From: Dokdonella_A sp963834755
Lineage (GTDB): Bacteria; Pseudomonadota; Gammaproteobacteria; Xanthomonadales; Rhodanobacteraceae
Direction of reading: 5' to 3'
Assembly (NCBI GenBank): GCA_963834755.1
Contig: CAWICQ010000012.1
Coordinates: 558,001 to 622,000, forward strand
DNA length: 64,000 nt
Translations under genes and position numbers: made by a program
Notes under the pieces: model-generated
Databases searched by the model: none
The model's input: only the letters and a program-made list of their open reading frames with translations
Told to the model about the DNA's origin: nothing
Shown here: in pieces, positions 32,940-42,270 of the stretch
Layout: each line of letters opens with the position of its first letter
Position numbering within the stretch: the stretch's first letter is position 1

Positions 32940-33455
32940 ATGGCCGTCGAAATCGAACGCAAGTTTCTCGTCACCGGCGACGCCTGGCGCCGCGACGTTT
33001 CGCACAGCCAGCGAATGGCGCAGGGTTATCTCGCCGGGCCGCCGGCGTCGCGCTGCTCGGTTCGGATCCGCATCGCCGGCGACGATGCGCATCTCAACAT
33101 CAAGTCGGCGACGCTCGGTGTCGAGCGCGACGAATTCGAATATCCGATCCCGCTCGCCGATGCCGGACATCTGCTGGCGGCGCTGGCCGGCCGACGCGTC
33201 GAGAAAACACGCCATCACGTCGTAGCCGGACGGCATGTGTTTGAGATCGACGAATTCATCGGTGAAAACGCCGGACTGGTCGTCGCCGAGATCGAGCTCG
33301 CGCGCGCCGACGAAGCATTCGCCCGACCGGCGTGGCTCGGACGCGAGGTCACCGATCTTTCACGTTATTACAACGTCAACCTGGCGACGTATCCGTATTC
33401 GCACTGGAGCGCCGAGGAGCAGGCCGCGCCCGACGCGACATCTGCTCGGACGTGA
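32940..33455 (+). CDS. CYTH-domain (triphosphate tunnel) protein
   Basis: 171 residues, a single CYTH domain. The diagnostic EIERKFLV begins near residue 4, followed by RMAQGYL, CSVRIRIAGDDAHLNIK, KTRHHVV and the C-terminal VAEIELARADEAF. In such beta-barrel enzymes the acidic and basic residues bind a triphosphate and metal; many small bacterial members hydrolyse inorganic triphosphate. An earlier ATG at 32871 exists, but 32940 fits the family. It sits 65 bp after rlmD and 55 bp before nagZ on the same strand. Confidence 0.9.
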   Translation: MAVEIERKFLVTGDAWRRDVSHSQRMAQGYLAGPPASRCSVRIRIAGDDAHLNIKSATLGVERDEFEYPIPLADAGHLLAALAGRRVEKTRHHVVAGRHVFEIDEFIGENAGLVVAEIELARADEAFARPAWLGREVTDLSRYYNVNLATYPYSHWSAEEQAAPDATSART

Positions 33456-33510
33456 CGTCGTCGTCGACCGCGATAGACTACCGGTTCCCTGAACCGAGCC
33501 GCTGCTACGA

Positions 33511-34530
33511 ATGCTGATCATCGGCCTGCCCGGAAAGACCCTGACCGACGAAGACCGGCGCTGGCTGGCGACGCCGCAAGTCAGCGGCGTGATCCTGTTC
33601 ACGCGCAACTTCGAGAGTCGCGATCAGGTCACGGCGTTGATCGATGACCTGCGCGCGGCGCGGCCTGATCCGTTTCTGGTCTGCGTCGACCAGGAAGGCG
33701 GCCCGGTACAGCGTTTTCGACCCGGCTTTACGCGCTTGCCCGCGCTGGCGCGCATCGGCGATCTCTTCGCACGTGATGCGAATGCCGCCGTTGCGCTCGC
33801 CGAGGAGCACGCATGGCTGATGGCGAGCGAGATGCGCGCGATCGGCATCGACATCAGCTTCGCGCCCGTCGCCGATCTCGCGCGCGGCAATCTTGCGATC
33901 GGCGAGCGCGCCTTCGCCGCCGATCCGGAAACGGTGTCCGAACTCACGCAGGCGTATCTGCGCGGCATGCGGCTTGCCGGCATGGCGGCGACGCTGAAGC
34001 ATTTTCCCGGTCACGGCAGCGTCGCCGAGGACACGCATTTCGACGCTGCGATCGACCCGCGTTCGCTTGAAGTCCTGCGCGAAACCGATCTCGTGCCGTT
34101 CGCCGACGGCATTGCCGCCGGCGCCGATGCGGTGATGCTGGCGCACGTGACGTATCCGGCGGTCGACGCGCGGCCGGCCGGTTGTTCGCGTATCTGGGTC
34201 GAAGACATCCTGCGCGGCGAGCTCGGTTTTCGCGGCGTCGTGTTCGGCGACGACATCGGCATGGCCGCGACCGAATCGATCGGCGGCATCGGCGCGCGCA
34301 TCGAGGCGCATCTTCTCGCCGGCTGCGATCTGGTGCTGGCGTGCGGCGCATCTATCGTGCCCGAGGCGTTGGCGGCCAGCCGGCACGCCGAGCCATGTGC
34401 GCCGGAGAAAGTGGCCTCGCTGCAAGGCGCCGTCGCGCAGACCTGGCAGTCGCTCGACGACAATCCGCAGCGGAGCGGTTTCGTTGCGCGCGTCACGGCG
34501 CTGGACAGCACAACCGTAGGGATTGGCTGA
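33511..34530 (+). CDS. nagZ: Beta-N-acetylhexosaminidase (GH3, peptidoglycan recycling)
   Basis: 339 residues of the GH3 NagZ type, which cleaves GlcNAc from 1,6-anhydroMurNAc peptides in the cytoplasm. VDQEGGPVQRF, KHFPGHGSVAEDTH (the Asp-His loop acting as acid/base) and FGDDIGMAA (the nucleophile Asp) are present. There is no signal peptide. The stop overlaps the hpt start by 1 nt (TGATG), giving a nagZ-hpt-mtnP set, as in Xanthomonas. Confidence 0.95.
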   Translation: MLIIGLPGKTLTDEDRRWLATPQVSGVILFTRNFESRDQVTALIDDLRAARPDPFLVCVDQEGGPVQRFRPGFTRLPALARIGDLFARDANAAVALAEEHAWLMASEMRAIGIDISFAPVADLARGNLAIGERAFAADPETVSELTQAYLRGMRLAGMAATLKHFPGHGSVAEDTHFDAAIDPRSLEVLRETDLVPFADGIAAGADAVMLAHVTYPAVDARPAGCSRIWVEDILRGELGFRGVVFGDDIGMAATESIGGIGARIEAHLLAGCDLVLACGASIVPEALAASRHAEPCAPEKVASLQGAVAQTWQSLDDNPQRSGFVARVTALDSTTVGIG

Positions 34531-35072
34531 TGCGCCCCGAACTTGGCGACGCATTGGCGCGCGCGGAGCTCGTGCACGACCACGACGCGCTCGCGCGCGC
34601 GATTGCCCGGATCGGATCCGACATCGATCGTGTTCTCGCCGGTGAACGCGCGGTTTTTCTGACCGTGATGCAGGGCGCGCTGATTTTTGCGGGGCAGCTC
34701 GCCACATCGATCGAGGCGCCGCTCGCGTTCGACTATGTGCACGCGACGCGCTATCGCGGCCTGACATCGGGCGGAGAGCTCGCGTGGATCAAACGGCCCG
34801 CGATGTCGCTCTCGGGCGAGACGGTGCTGCTGGCCGACGACATTCTCGATGAAGGACACACGCTGAAAGCGATTCGCGATTTTTGCCTTGGCGAGGGCGC
34901 GCGACGCGTGCTGGTCGCCGTGTTGTGCGAGAAACGACACGCGCGGCGCGTGTCCGGCATCGCGGCGGATTTCTGCGGCGTCGAGGTTCCGGACCGCTAC
35001 GTGTTCGGCTACGGGATGGACTACTACGAGCAGGGACGCAACCTGCCCGCGATCTACGCGGTGGACGCATGA
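34530..35072 (+). CDS. hpt: Hypoxanthine-guanine phosphoribosyltransferase
   Basis: 180 residues, a type I phosphoribosyltransferase. TVMQGALIFAGQL is the PPi-binding loop, and LLADDILDEGHTLKAI is the PRPP site with its acidic pair. The C-terminal FGYGMDYYEQGRNLPAIYAV is the purine-binding end of HPRT. It salvages hypoxanthine and guanine with PRPP. Context: it joins the purine-nucleoside phosphorylase encoded next, which releases hypoxanthine-type bases. The start overlaps nagZ and the stop overlaps mtnP (ATGA). Confidence 0.94.
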   Translation: MRPELGDALARAELVHDHDALARAIARIGSDIDRVLAGERAVFLTVMQGALIFAGQLATSIEAPLAFDYVHATRYRGLTSGGELAWIKRPAMSLSGETVLLADDILDEGHTLKAIRDFCLGEGARRVLVAVLCEKRHARRVSGIAADFCGVEVPDRYVFGYGMDYYEQGRNLPAIYAVDA

Positions 35073-35812
35073 GCATCGAACTGGCTGTGATCGGCGGAAC
35101 CGGGCTATATCGTTTTCCTGGCCTCGAAGACATCGAGAGCGACCATGTCGATACACCGTACGGAAAACCGTCCGGCGACATCGTCATCGGCAGCGTCGGC
35201 GGCAAACGCGTCGCGTTTCTGGCGCGCCATGGCGAAAGCCATTCGATCGCGCCGCATCGGATCAACTACCGGGCCAACATCTGGGCGCTGCACCGCGTCG
35301 GCGCGCGTCGGATCGTCGGCGTGAATGCGGTCGGCGGAATTCGCGAGGACATGGGACCGCGCGTGCTGGCGGTTCCGGATCAGCTGATCGACTACACCAG
35401 CGGTCGACTGACGAGCTTCAGCGATGCGCAAGGCGCCGGAGTCAAGCACATCGATTTCAGCGAGCCGTACTCGACAGCGTTGCGCGGCGCGTTGATCTCG
35501 GCGGCAAAAACGGCGGACATCGCCGTCGTCGACGGCGGCTGCTACGGCGCGACGCAGGGCCCGAGGCTCGAAACGCGTGCCGAGATTGTGCGACTTCGCC
35601 GCGACGGCTGCGATCTGGTCGGGATGACCGGCATGCCGGAAGCCGCGCTCGCGCGTGAGCTCGAGTGCGAGTACGCGTGCCTCGCGCTGGTCGCCAACTG
35701 GGCCGCGGGATGCGGCGACCAAATGGAAATCAGCCTCGACGAAATCTACGCGAATCTGGAAGCCGCGAGGGCTTTCGTGCCGAAGATCATCGGGGCTCTG
35801 CTGCAGGGTTAG
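35069..35812 (+). CDS. S-methyl-5'-thioinosine phosphorylase (MtnP family)
   Basis: 247 residues of the MTAP/PNP family. Motifs: IGGTGLYRF near the N-terminus, ARHGESHSIAPHRINYRANIWAL, GPRLETRAEI and the substrate-site GMTGMPEAALARELEC. The close gammaproteobacterial relative in Pseudomonas acts on methylthioinosine rather than methylthioadenosine, and the neighbouring hpt would salvage the hypoxanthine released. Substrate choice is therefore inferred. The start overlaps hpt by 4 nt. Confidence 0.88.
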   Translation: MSIELAVIGGTGLYRFPGLEDIESDHVDTPYGKPSGDIVIGSVGGKRVAFLARHGESHSIAPHRINYRANIWALHRVGARRIVGVNAVGGIREDMGPRVLAVPDQLIDYTSGRLTSFSDAQGAGVKHIDFSEPYSTALRGALISAAKTADIAVVDGGCYGATQGPRLETRAEIVRLRRDGCDLVGMTGMPEAALARELECEYACLALVANWAAGCGDQMEISLDEIYANLEAARAFVPKIIGALLQG

Positions 35813-35897
35813 CGCATGCTTCGCGGCGAGGGCCGAGCTACAGCGAGCGCAAGCGTTTCCAGACGGCTTCCACATCGGCGCGGTCGTCTTCGGTCAT

Positions 35898-36470
35898 GTC
35901 CTTTCGGGGCGGATCGAGCGTCCGTGGCTTTCCATGACGGAGCGCGCGGGTCCGACCTTTCCTGCATCGAGCAGGCACGTGGCGAAATAGGCGGCCTATA
36001 CGGCCTCTCCGGGTGCTGTGGTCCGACCGAAGCAACGTAGTCGACGATGGCCGCGTTGAATTCGCGAATCGCCCGATCGATATCGCCGACCAGGCATCGC
36101 GTCTTGGCCAACGGATCGTCAGCACGTCCGCATCGTCGAGCGACTGCTCGCCGAATGCGGCCTTCACGCGTTCTGCTTGACTGGAAAGCAACCGAGCTGT
36201 GTCGAGTCGATGTGGCCCGTGCAGGTCGCGGGTGATGATGGCTCGTTGATCGGAAAGCGCAATCGGGCTGGGCGGGTCGAGAAGGGTGCGCAAACGGGTC
36301 CAGCGCTCGGTTTCCTTGTCATCGACCCGCGGGGTCCCTCGGCGCGCTGGCGAGCGAGTCCGATCTGCGCCTTCGCATCCACCGTCTGATGATCATAGGT
36401 ATCTGATCTTAAAGTAGGAAAGGGCGTCGAGCGCAGGAGCGACCCATTGTCGTCGATATCCACAGTCGGC
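35898..36470 (-). pseudogene. Decayed TPR gene, likely remnant of a Ser/Thr kinase C-terminus
   Basis: Three reading frames on the minus strand each carry a piece of one TPR-like protein. Near 36220-36120 lies TARLLSSQAERVKAAFGEQ. Then, in another frame from 36111, CLVGDIDRAIREFNAAIVDY and ASVGPQHPE. A third frame, after a stop, gives AAYFATCLLDAGKVGPA and ends in IRPERT near 35899. At least two frameshifts and one internal stop separate these pieces. The style resembles the tail of the kinase at 38716-41640. No intact start or kinase domain was found, so most of the gene is gone. Confidence 0.6.
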
Positions 36471-36491
36471 TCAAAAACCTGTCCGAAGGGC

Positions 36492-36522
36492 TTGATTCTC
36501 CACGTTAAGCAATTGTTATACT
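36492..36522 (+). promoter_or_regulatory. Extended -10 promoter of cspA
   Basis: TTGATT (36492-36497) and TATACT (36517-36522) with TGT directly before the -10 (TGTTATACT) form a strong sigma70 promoter; the spacer is 19 bp (18 if TTATAC is used). Transcription starting near 36529 leaves a leader of about 87 nt, shorter than that of E. coli cspA (about 160 nt). Confidence 0.65.
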
Positions 36523-36615
36523 CCCTCGCCGTGCGGCGCCGAAAAACTCCGAACGACGTTGCTGGGGGATGTTGGTGGCGTGCGCACGCAGTCCAACAGC
36601 TCAGAGGCTTCATCG

Positions 36616-36822
36616 ATGCGTACCGGTACTGTGAAGTGGTTTAACGATGCCAAGGGGTTCGGGTTCATTGCACCCGAAGAGGGCGGGGAGGATGTGTTTG
36701 TTCACTACTCGGCCATCAATTCGCAAGGATTCCGCACGCTCCAGCAAGGACAGCGGGTCAATTTCGAGGTGGTCCAGGGACCGAAAGGCTCGCAGGCTGC
36801 GGGCGTGCAACTGATCAAGTAA
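36616..36822 (+). CDS. cspA: Cold-shock protein (CspA family)
   Basis: 68-residue single cold-shock domain. RNP1 is KGFGFI and RNP2 is VFVHY, flanked by GTVKWFNDA and the C-terminal GSQAAGVQL. It binds single-stranded RNA and DNA and melts RNA structure. The frame extends upstream to 36559, but MRTGTVKWF is the family start. Own promoter with a leader of about 87 nt; a strong terminator follows. The symbol is used in the family sense; whether it is cold-induced is not shown. Confidence 0.95.
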   Translation: MRTGTVKWFNDAKGFGFIAPEEGGEDVFVHYSAINSQGFRTLQQGQRVNFEVVQGPKGSQAAGVQLIK

Positions 36823-36847
36823 CCGTTTTCGATTTGGCGCCATCCCT

Positions 36848-36877
36848 GAGCCCCGTTATCGCGGGGCTCTCTTTTTC
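36848..36877 (+). terminator. Rho-independent terminator after cspA
   Basis: GAGCCCCG (36848-36855) pairs perfectly with CGGGGCTC (36862-36869) around a 6-nt loop, followed by TCTTTTTC. It ends cspA transcription 12 bp before the 3' end of the convergent GT41 gene. Confidence 0.92.
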
Positions 36878-36888
36878 GTGCGTCGCGC

Positions 36889-38655
36889 TCAGCCGGCCGT
36901 AGCGCCGGACTGCGCCGCTTTCCCCGCGCCAATACTGCGCAAAGCCGCGGCGAAATCGCGCGCCTGGCTGGCGGCATCGCAGAGGCGCGCGCGCACCGCT
37001 TCGCGCAACGCCTGGCGCTGGGTACGCAGCGCGCGTACGTCTGCGGCAACCGCGACGGCCCGTTCGATGTAGTCGTCGCGGTCGCGCGCAACCCATTCGT
37101 CCTTACCGAGGCGCCAGAGCAGGCTCGCGCTCTGCCGGCTGACGAACGTCTCGCCGGGGAGCGCGACGACTGCGCAACCCATGAACAACGCATCGCACGT
37201 CGTCGTACATCCCGAGAACGGAAACGGATCGAGCGCGATGTCGACGCCGCGATAGGCCGCCAGCAGCTCCGCGTAAGGCCGCTGTCCATTCAGGACGAGG
37301 CGCTCCGCATCGATGCCGTGCGCCGCGAAGCGTTCGAGCGTATGCGCGCGCGTTTGCCCATCGTCGAGCAGTCGCGCTCCAAGGTAAAGACGCGAACCCG
37401 GTGTGCGCCGCAGGATCGCGGACCATGTCGCCACGACATCTGCGTTGAGCTTCGCCAACCGATTGAACGATGCGAACACGATCGCCTCGCCGCCGGCATG
37501 CGAGGCGCTCGGCGCATCATCCGGCGGCGTGTAGCAGAAACGACCGGACGGCAATCGCACGATGCGTTCCGTGTAGCGTTGGGACGAGTCCCTTGGCGTC
37601 AACCATGCATCGCTGATCCAGGCGTCCATGGCAGGCACGGCGGTCGTGTCGAACCAGTCGAGCCAAGACACCTGCAGCGGCGCGACACGCTGGGCGACGA
37701 CCGCGATGCGGTTCGCGGTCGAATGGCCGGCAAGGTCGATGACTACATCGAGCTCAAGCGCGCGCAACCGTTGCAGCAGCGTGCGATCGTCGAGGCCGGA
37801 AAAGTCGAACCATTCGTCGGCGAGCGCTTGCAGTCGGGTCGTCGCTCCGTCGTGCGTCGGCTGTAGCGCGATCAACAGATGGCGGTGGCGCGTGCGATCG
37901 AACGCGGCCAGCAGGCCGGGCAGGAAGCTCGCGACCGGACCGGCATTGAATCTGGGTGAAAGCCAGCCGATGCGCAGCACACGGTGTGGATCGGCCTCGC
38001 GCGACGATGCGAAAGGAGTGGCGAACGTGTGCAGATGTCGTTCCGCGAACGTGCGGAGCGTATCGAACATCGTGTGATTGTCCTCGGCCGGATCGTAGTG
38101 CATCAGGACCAGATACCGCGCGAGAGTCTCGGCATCGTCCGCGCGCGCCAGCAATTGGCGATAGAGCGCCAAGCCTTGCTCGGCGTCGCCGCGATCGATC
38201 AGCGCCGTCGCGCGAATTTCGATCGGCCGGCGCTCGAGCGGATGCAGCGCGTGCGCTCGAGCGCACCATGGCAACGCTTCGCTCGGACGTGCGAGCCCGT
38301 GGAGTGCCGAAGCCAGCGCGAGAGCTGCGTGGTAGTCGTCCGGATGCCGCTCGGCGCGTGCGCGCAGCAGTTCCGCGTGCTGTCGCAGCGCGTGTGCGGC
38401 CGCGAAGTCCGACAGAACATCTGCAAGCGCCGGCACGGCATCGAGGAGGCTCGGATGATTGGCGACATCGAGCGCCGCATCGGGATCGGCCGCGCGCAGA
38501 TGACTTTGTACCAGCGCACGTCGAAGCAATGCATGTTCCGGGGCTCGCTCGACGAGCGGGCGCAGCGCGGCGATTGCCTCGCGCGGAGGCGCCGACTGCG
38601 CAACGCGCAACGCGGCCGCGATCTGATCATCGAACGACATGGGAACCGAAGACAT
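36889..38655 (-). CDS. TPR-containing O-GlcNAc transferase-like (GT41/SPINDLY) protein
   Basis: 588 residues. The N-terminal half (about 1-230) is a TPR-like helical solenoid, Ala/Arg/Leu-rich. The C-terminal half matches GT41: LRIGWLSPRFNAGPVASFLPG, LDVVIDLAGHSTANRIAV, APLQVSWLDWFDTT, FASFNRLAKLNADVVATWSAIL, and DIALDPFPFSGCTTTCDALFMG, which binds UDP-sugar. Such proteins glycosylate protein Ser/Thr. No membrane helix: cytoplasmic. It may modify a surface or secreted protein before export, but no such target is adjacent. It is convergent with cspA and lies 60 bp from the kinase gene on the same strand. Confidence 0.86.
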   Translation of the reverse strand: MSSVPMSFDDQIAAALRVAQSAPPREAIAALRPLVERAPEHALLRRALVQSHLRAADPDAALDVANHPSLLDAVPALADVLSDFAAAHALRQHAELLRARAERHPDDYHAALALASALHGLARPSEALPWCARAHALHPLERRPIEIRATALIDRGDAEQGLALYRQLLARADDAETLARYLVLMHYDPAEDNHTMFDTLRTFAERHLHTFATPFASSREADPHRVLRIGWLSPRFNAGPVASFLPGLLAAFDRTRHRHLLIALQPTHDGATTRLQALADEWFDFSGLDDRTLLQRLRALELDVVIDLAGHSTANRIAVVAQRVAPLQVSWLDWFDTTAVPAMDAWISDAWLTPRDSSQRYTERIVRLPSGRFCYTPPDDAPSASHAGGEAIVFASFNRLAKLNADVVATWSAILRRTPGSRLYLGARLLDDGQTRAHTLERFAAHGIDAERLVLNGQRPYAELLAAYRGVDIALDPFPFSGCTTTCDALFMGCAVVALPGETFVSRQSASLLWRLGKDEWVARDRDDYIERAVAVAADVRALRTQRQALREAVRARLCDAASQARDFAAALRSIGAGKAAQSGATAG

Positions 38656-38715
38656 GTCTCAAGATAGCGCAGCGGCGCGCGTCGCGGCAGCCGCCGTCGA
38701 TCGCGACCGACCCGC

Positions 38716-41640
38716 CTACGGATCCGTCGTCGCGATCATGGCCGGTGCCGGCGTCTTGCCGGCGTGCAGATCGGCGAGCAGTGCGTGGGCTTCGTTCGTG
38801 CGGGCGTTGGCTGGCCCGAACAATCGTTCGCGCTGCTGCACTGCGCGCTCGACCGTCGCGATTGCGTCGCCACGTTTGCCCGCCCGGGCCAGCACTTCGC
38901 CGAGCGCCAGGCGCGTCGAAGCGGCGAGCGGGTGATCGCCCGTTCCGACCAGCGTGTCGTAATACGCGATCGCTTCGCGCAGGTTCGTCTGCGCGTCGTC
39001 GAGGTGAGCGGTGTCGGCGAGTGCGCAGCCGAGGTATCGCTGCGCCAGAGCGCGCTCGAGCGAAGCGGCGCCGTGGATCCGCGTTGCGACGTCAAGCGCG
39101 GCGCGGTCGCTGGCGATGGCCGCATCGAGCTCGCCGCTCAGCCGTTGCGCCTCGCCGAGCCGCGCCTGGTCGGTGGCGACATCGGCTTCGTGGGCCGCAT
39201 CGCGATCGGCGAGCACCTGGCGCAACTCTTTTTCGGCAGCGCCGGATTGGCCGCGCAACATGGCGATCCATGCCAGCTCGCTGCGCACGCCGGTGATACG
39301 CGAGGAAGCTGCACCGAAGCGTTTCGTCCAGATTTCGCGCGCGGTCGCCAAGGCCTGTTCGGCTTCGTCGTAGCGTCGCTCGTGAACCAGCACTTCGCCG
39401 AGCGCATCCTGCGTCTCGGCGAGATAGGTGCTGTCTGGCCCGAGCAGATCGCGTTGCGTTGCGAGCGCCTGGCGCAGTTTTTTTTCAGCTTCGTCGTAGC
39501 GTCCGAGCGGCGACAGATCGTTGGCGATCGCCACCATGATCTGCGCGACATAAGGATGGCGCTCGCCCATCACCGACTTCGCGTTCGCCAGCACCTGCTC
39601 ATTCAGCGCCAGCGCTTCGGCGTGACGCCCGGTTTCCGAATAGATGAGCGCCAGCGTCTGCCGCGTCGCTCCAACCGCCATGCCGGAGGTGGGCCCCGAC
39701 GCGGCTTGGTGTTCGATCGCTTCCTTGAGCTCGGCCTCGGCGTCCTTGTAGTCGTGCAATCCCCAGTGCACCGATGCCTTCGCGTGCAGCGCTTCGCCGA
39801 GGAGCTCGGGTTCTCCGAGATGCGAGCGCGCTACCGTTTCGGCGCGATTCGCGTCGGCGAGTCCATCGTCGTAACGGCGGGCATTGATGTCGACGAACGT
39901 TCGCAGATAGAACGCGCGCACGACGCTGGCCTCGGGCGGCGATGGCAAAGCATCGAAGCGTGCGATGCTCCGGTCGAGCAGTGTCTTTGCGCGCGTACTG
40001 TCGCCGCTCGAACGGACGGCGTTCGCGAGTTCGAGCTCGGTGACCGCCGCGAGTTTTTCCCGATCGCCGGCGGCATCGAGTCCGGCAATCGCCTCTTCGT
40101 CGAGCTTGATCGCCTGCGGATAGAGCCCGAGTCGCGAGTAGATGCCTCCGAGTGTCGCTTTCAGTTCGGCCTGCAGCGAAGGCTGTGCGCTGAGATCCTT
40201 GTCGATGTGCTCGGCGCCCTTGTCGAGCAGTTCACGCACGCTGACCTGCTTGCCGGCGTTCGCGCGGGGATCGGCGCCGGCGAAGAGGCCGAGCAGGAAG
40301 TCCTTGACGGCAGCGGTCGTTTTCGTCTCCTGCAGCGCACGTTCCGCTTCGCGCGCTCGCTCGCGCGCTTCGAACGCGATCGCACCCGCGCCGACCAGCA
40401 CGACCAGCAGCACGGCCGCCGCCGCCGCGAGCGGCAGCCAGTGGCGCCGCACGAATTTGCGCATGCGATAGCCCGCCGTGCCGCCGACAATCGGCCGGCC
40501 CTCGAGCACGGCGCGAAGGTCGTCAGCGAATGCGCCGACGCTCGGGTAGCGTGCTTCCGGCAATTTCTCCAGCGCGTGCGAGACCACGCGTTCGAGGTCG
40601 CCGCGCAACAACCGGCGCAATGATTGCGGCGTCGCTGCGCGCGCAGCAGCGATGGCTTCGTTCGATCGCTTGTCCTGCTTGCCGGTTTCCTTGGTCCTGC
40701 GCAACGCGAGGCTGAGCGGCTCCGCTGGATATTCGACGATCGCCTTGGCAAAACTGGCCTGCCCGATCTCGGCTTTCGGATAGGGCAGGCGGCCGGTCAG
40801 AAGCTCGTAGGTCAAAACGCCGAGCGCATAAACATCGGTGGCCGTCGTGATCGCATCACCGAGCACTTGCTCGGGCGCCGCGTATTCGCGCGTCATGACG
40901 ACGGTTTGCGTGCCTGTGAGGCCCGCTGCACTGGGTCCGGGCTCCAGCAACTTCGCGATGCCGAAATCGAGCAGCTTCACGACGCCGTCGTGGGTGACGA
41001 GAATGTTCGATGGCTTGAGATCGCGGTGCACGACGAGATTTCGATGCGCGTACGCCACGGCCGAACACGCCTGCAGCATCAACGCCAGGCGCGCGCGCAC
41101 GTCGAGCTTGCGCGCATCGCAGTAGCGCGTGATCGGTTCGCCTTCGACGTATTCGAGCGTGAAATACGGAGTGCCGTCGTCGGCCAGCCCGCCGTCGTGC
41201 AATTGCGCGATGTGCGGATCGACCAGCCGCGCCAGAATCTCGCGTTCGCGCAGAAAACGCAGGCGCACTTCGGCATTGGCGAAATCGGCGCGGATGCGCT
41301 TGAGCGCGACGCGTTGCGCGAAGTCTCCATCGTCGCGTTCGGCGAGGAAAACCTGCCCCATGCCGCCTTCGCCGAGCAGACGCAGCAGCCGATACACGCC
41401 GATGCGGATACCGACGCAATCTTCGGGGTTTTGTTCGTCCTCGATCAGGTTGCCCAGAAGACCGCTGCCGTCGCCGGCGAAAATCGGCGCGGGTTTCGCT
41501 TGCGCGCGCAGCAGCGCTTCGACGTCGCCGCGCAACGTCGGATCATCGGCACAGGCTTCGGCAAGCCACGTGCTGCGAGCATCCGGAGGCACGTCCTGGC
41601 TGCGCAGGAAAAGATCCTTGATGCGGTCCCAGCGCTCCAT
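38716..41640 (-). CDS. Membrane Ser/Thr protein kinase with C-terminal TPR domain
   Basis: 974 residues. The kinase domain (about 82-380) has GEGGMGQVFLAE, Lys114 in VALK, HRDLKPSN (205-212) and DFGIAK (225-230), all intact. One membrane helix lies at about 401-423 (WLPLAAAAAVLLVVLVGAGA). The remaining 550 residues are TPR repeats, extracytoplasmic, with repeated LGxxHP/LGP-type turns. The start ATG overlaps the stop of the ECF sigma gene (TGATG), so kinase and sigma factor are coupled. The kinase may phosphorylate or activate that sigma factor. An upstream frame reaches 41775 but is sigma-gene shadow. Confidence 0.93.
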   Translation of the reverse strand: MERWDRIKDLFLRSQDVPPDARSTWLAEACADDPTLRGDVEALLRAQAKPAPIFAGDGSGLLGNLIEDEQNPEDCVGIRIGVYRLLRLLGEGGMGQVFLAERDDGDFAQRVALKRIRADFANAEVRLRFLREREILARLVDPHIAQLHDGGLADDGTPYFTLEYVEGEPITRYCDARKLDVRARLALMLQACSAVAYAHRNLVVHRDLKPSNILVTHDGVVKLLDFGIAKLLEPGPSAAGLTGTQTVVMTREYAAPEQVLGDAITTATDVYALGVLTYELLTGRLPYPKAEIGQASFAKAIVEYPAEPLSLALRRTKETGKQDKRSNEAIAAARAATPQSLRRLLRGDLERVVSHALEKLPEARYPSVGAFADDLRAVLEGRPIVGGTAGYRMRKFVRRHWLPLAAAAAVLLVVLVGAGAIAFEARERAREAERALQETKTTAAVKDFLLGLFAGADPRANAGKQVSVRELLDKGAEHIDKDLSAQPSLQAELKATLGGIYSRLGLYPQAIKLDEEAIAGLDAAGDREKLAAVTELELANAVRSSGDSTRAKTLLDRSIARFDALPSPPEASVVRAFYLRTFVDINARRYDDGLADANRAETVARSHLGEPELLGEALHAKASVHWGLHDYKDAEAELKEAIEHQAASGPTSGMAVGATRQTLALIYSETGRHAEALALNEQVLANAKSVMGERHPYVAQIMVAIANDLSPLGRYDEAEKKLRQALATQRDLLGPDSTYLAETQDALGEVLVHERRYDEAEQALATAREIWTKRFGAASSRITGVRSELAWIAMLRGQSGAAEKELRQVLADRDAAHEADVATDQARLGEAQRLSGELDAAIASDRAALDVATRIHGAASLERALAQRYLGCALADTAHLDDAQTNLREAIAYYDTLVGTGDHPLAASTRLALGEVLARAGKRGDAIATVERAVQQRERLFGPANARTNEAHALLADLHAGKTPAPAMIATTDP

Positions 41641-42206
41641 CACGACGTGATGGCGGCCGACATCGATTGCTGCAGGCAGGCGCGGGCGAGCTCCCAATCG
41701 CGACGCACTGTGCGCTCGTGCCGGCCGAGCTCGTCGGCGATTTCCTCGAACGTCAGGCCGGCAAAGAAGTGCCATTCGACCAGTCGCGCGAGATCGGCAT
41801 CGCGGCCGGCGAGCGTGGTGAGCGCCGCATCGAGCTCCAGCGCCTGCTCGGCGGTGGCCGTGGCAAGGTCGAGCGTGGCGACATCGGTGTGTTCGGCCAC
41901 GCCGCCGCGCTTCACGCTGGCGCGGCGCCGTGCATGATCGACCACGATTTGCCGCATCGCGCGTGCCGCCAGCGCGAAGAAATGCGAACGATTGCGGATG
42001 CGATCGGTGCGGTGGCCGCTCAGCCGCAGATACAACTCGCTGACCAGCGCCGTCGGCGACAGCGACGAGCCTGGCGCGAAAGCCTTTTGCCGGCGCGCGC
42101 AGCGCTTGAGCTCTTCATAGACCAGCGCGTACGCGGTCGCTTGCGCGTCGGAATCTCCGGACTGCGCGGCGTTGAGCAATTCGGTGATATCGGCCTCTGG
42201 GGCCAT
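41640..42206 (-). CDS. ECF sigma factor, TIGR02999 type
   Basis: 188 residues. Region 2 resembles the TIGR02999 group (LVYEELKRCARRQKA, LVSELYLRL, FFALAARAMRQIVVDHARRR), and region 4 is FFAGLTFEEIADELGRHERTVRRDWELARACL. This group is typical of Xanthomonadales, Acidobacteria and Planctomycetes and is almost always next to a Ser/Thr kinase with TPR repeats instead of an anti-sigma factor. That is the case here. No anti-sigma gene is adjacent. Promoter specificity unknown. Confidence 0.92.
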   Translation of the reverse strand: MAPEADITELLNAAQSGDSDAQATAYALVYEELKRCARRQKAFAPGSSLSPTALVSELYLRLSGHRTDRIRNRSHFFALAARAMRQIVVDHARRRASVKRGGVAEHTDVATLDLATATAEQALELDAALTTLAGRDADLARLVEWHFFAGLTFEEIADELGRHERTVRRDWELARACLQQSMSAAITS

Positions 42207-42270
42207 CGCGCGCCTTCGCTGCGGTGTCCGGCGTCAGCATAGCAGCGCGGCGTCAATCCGATGTAGAGAC

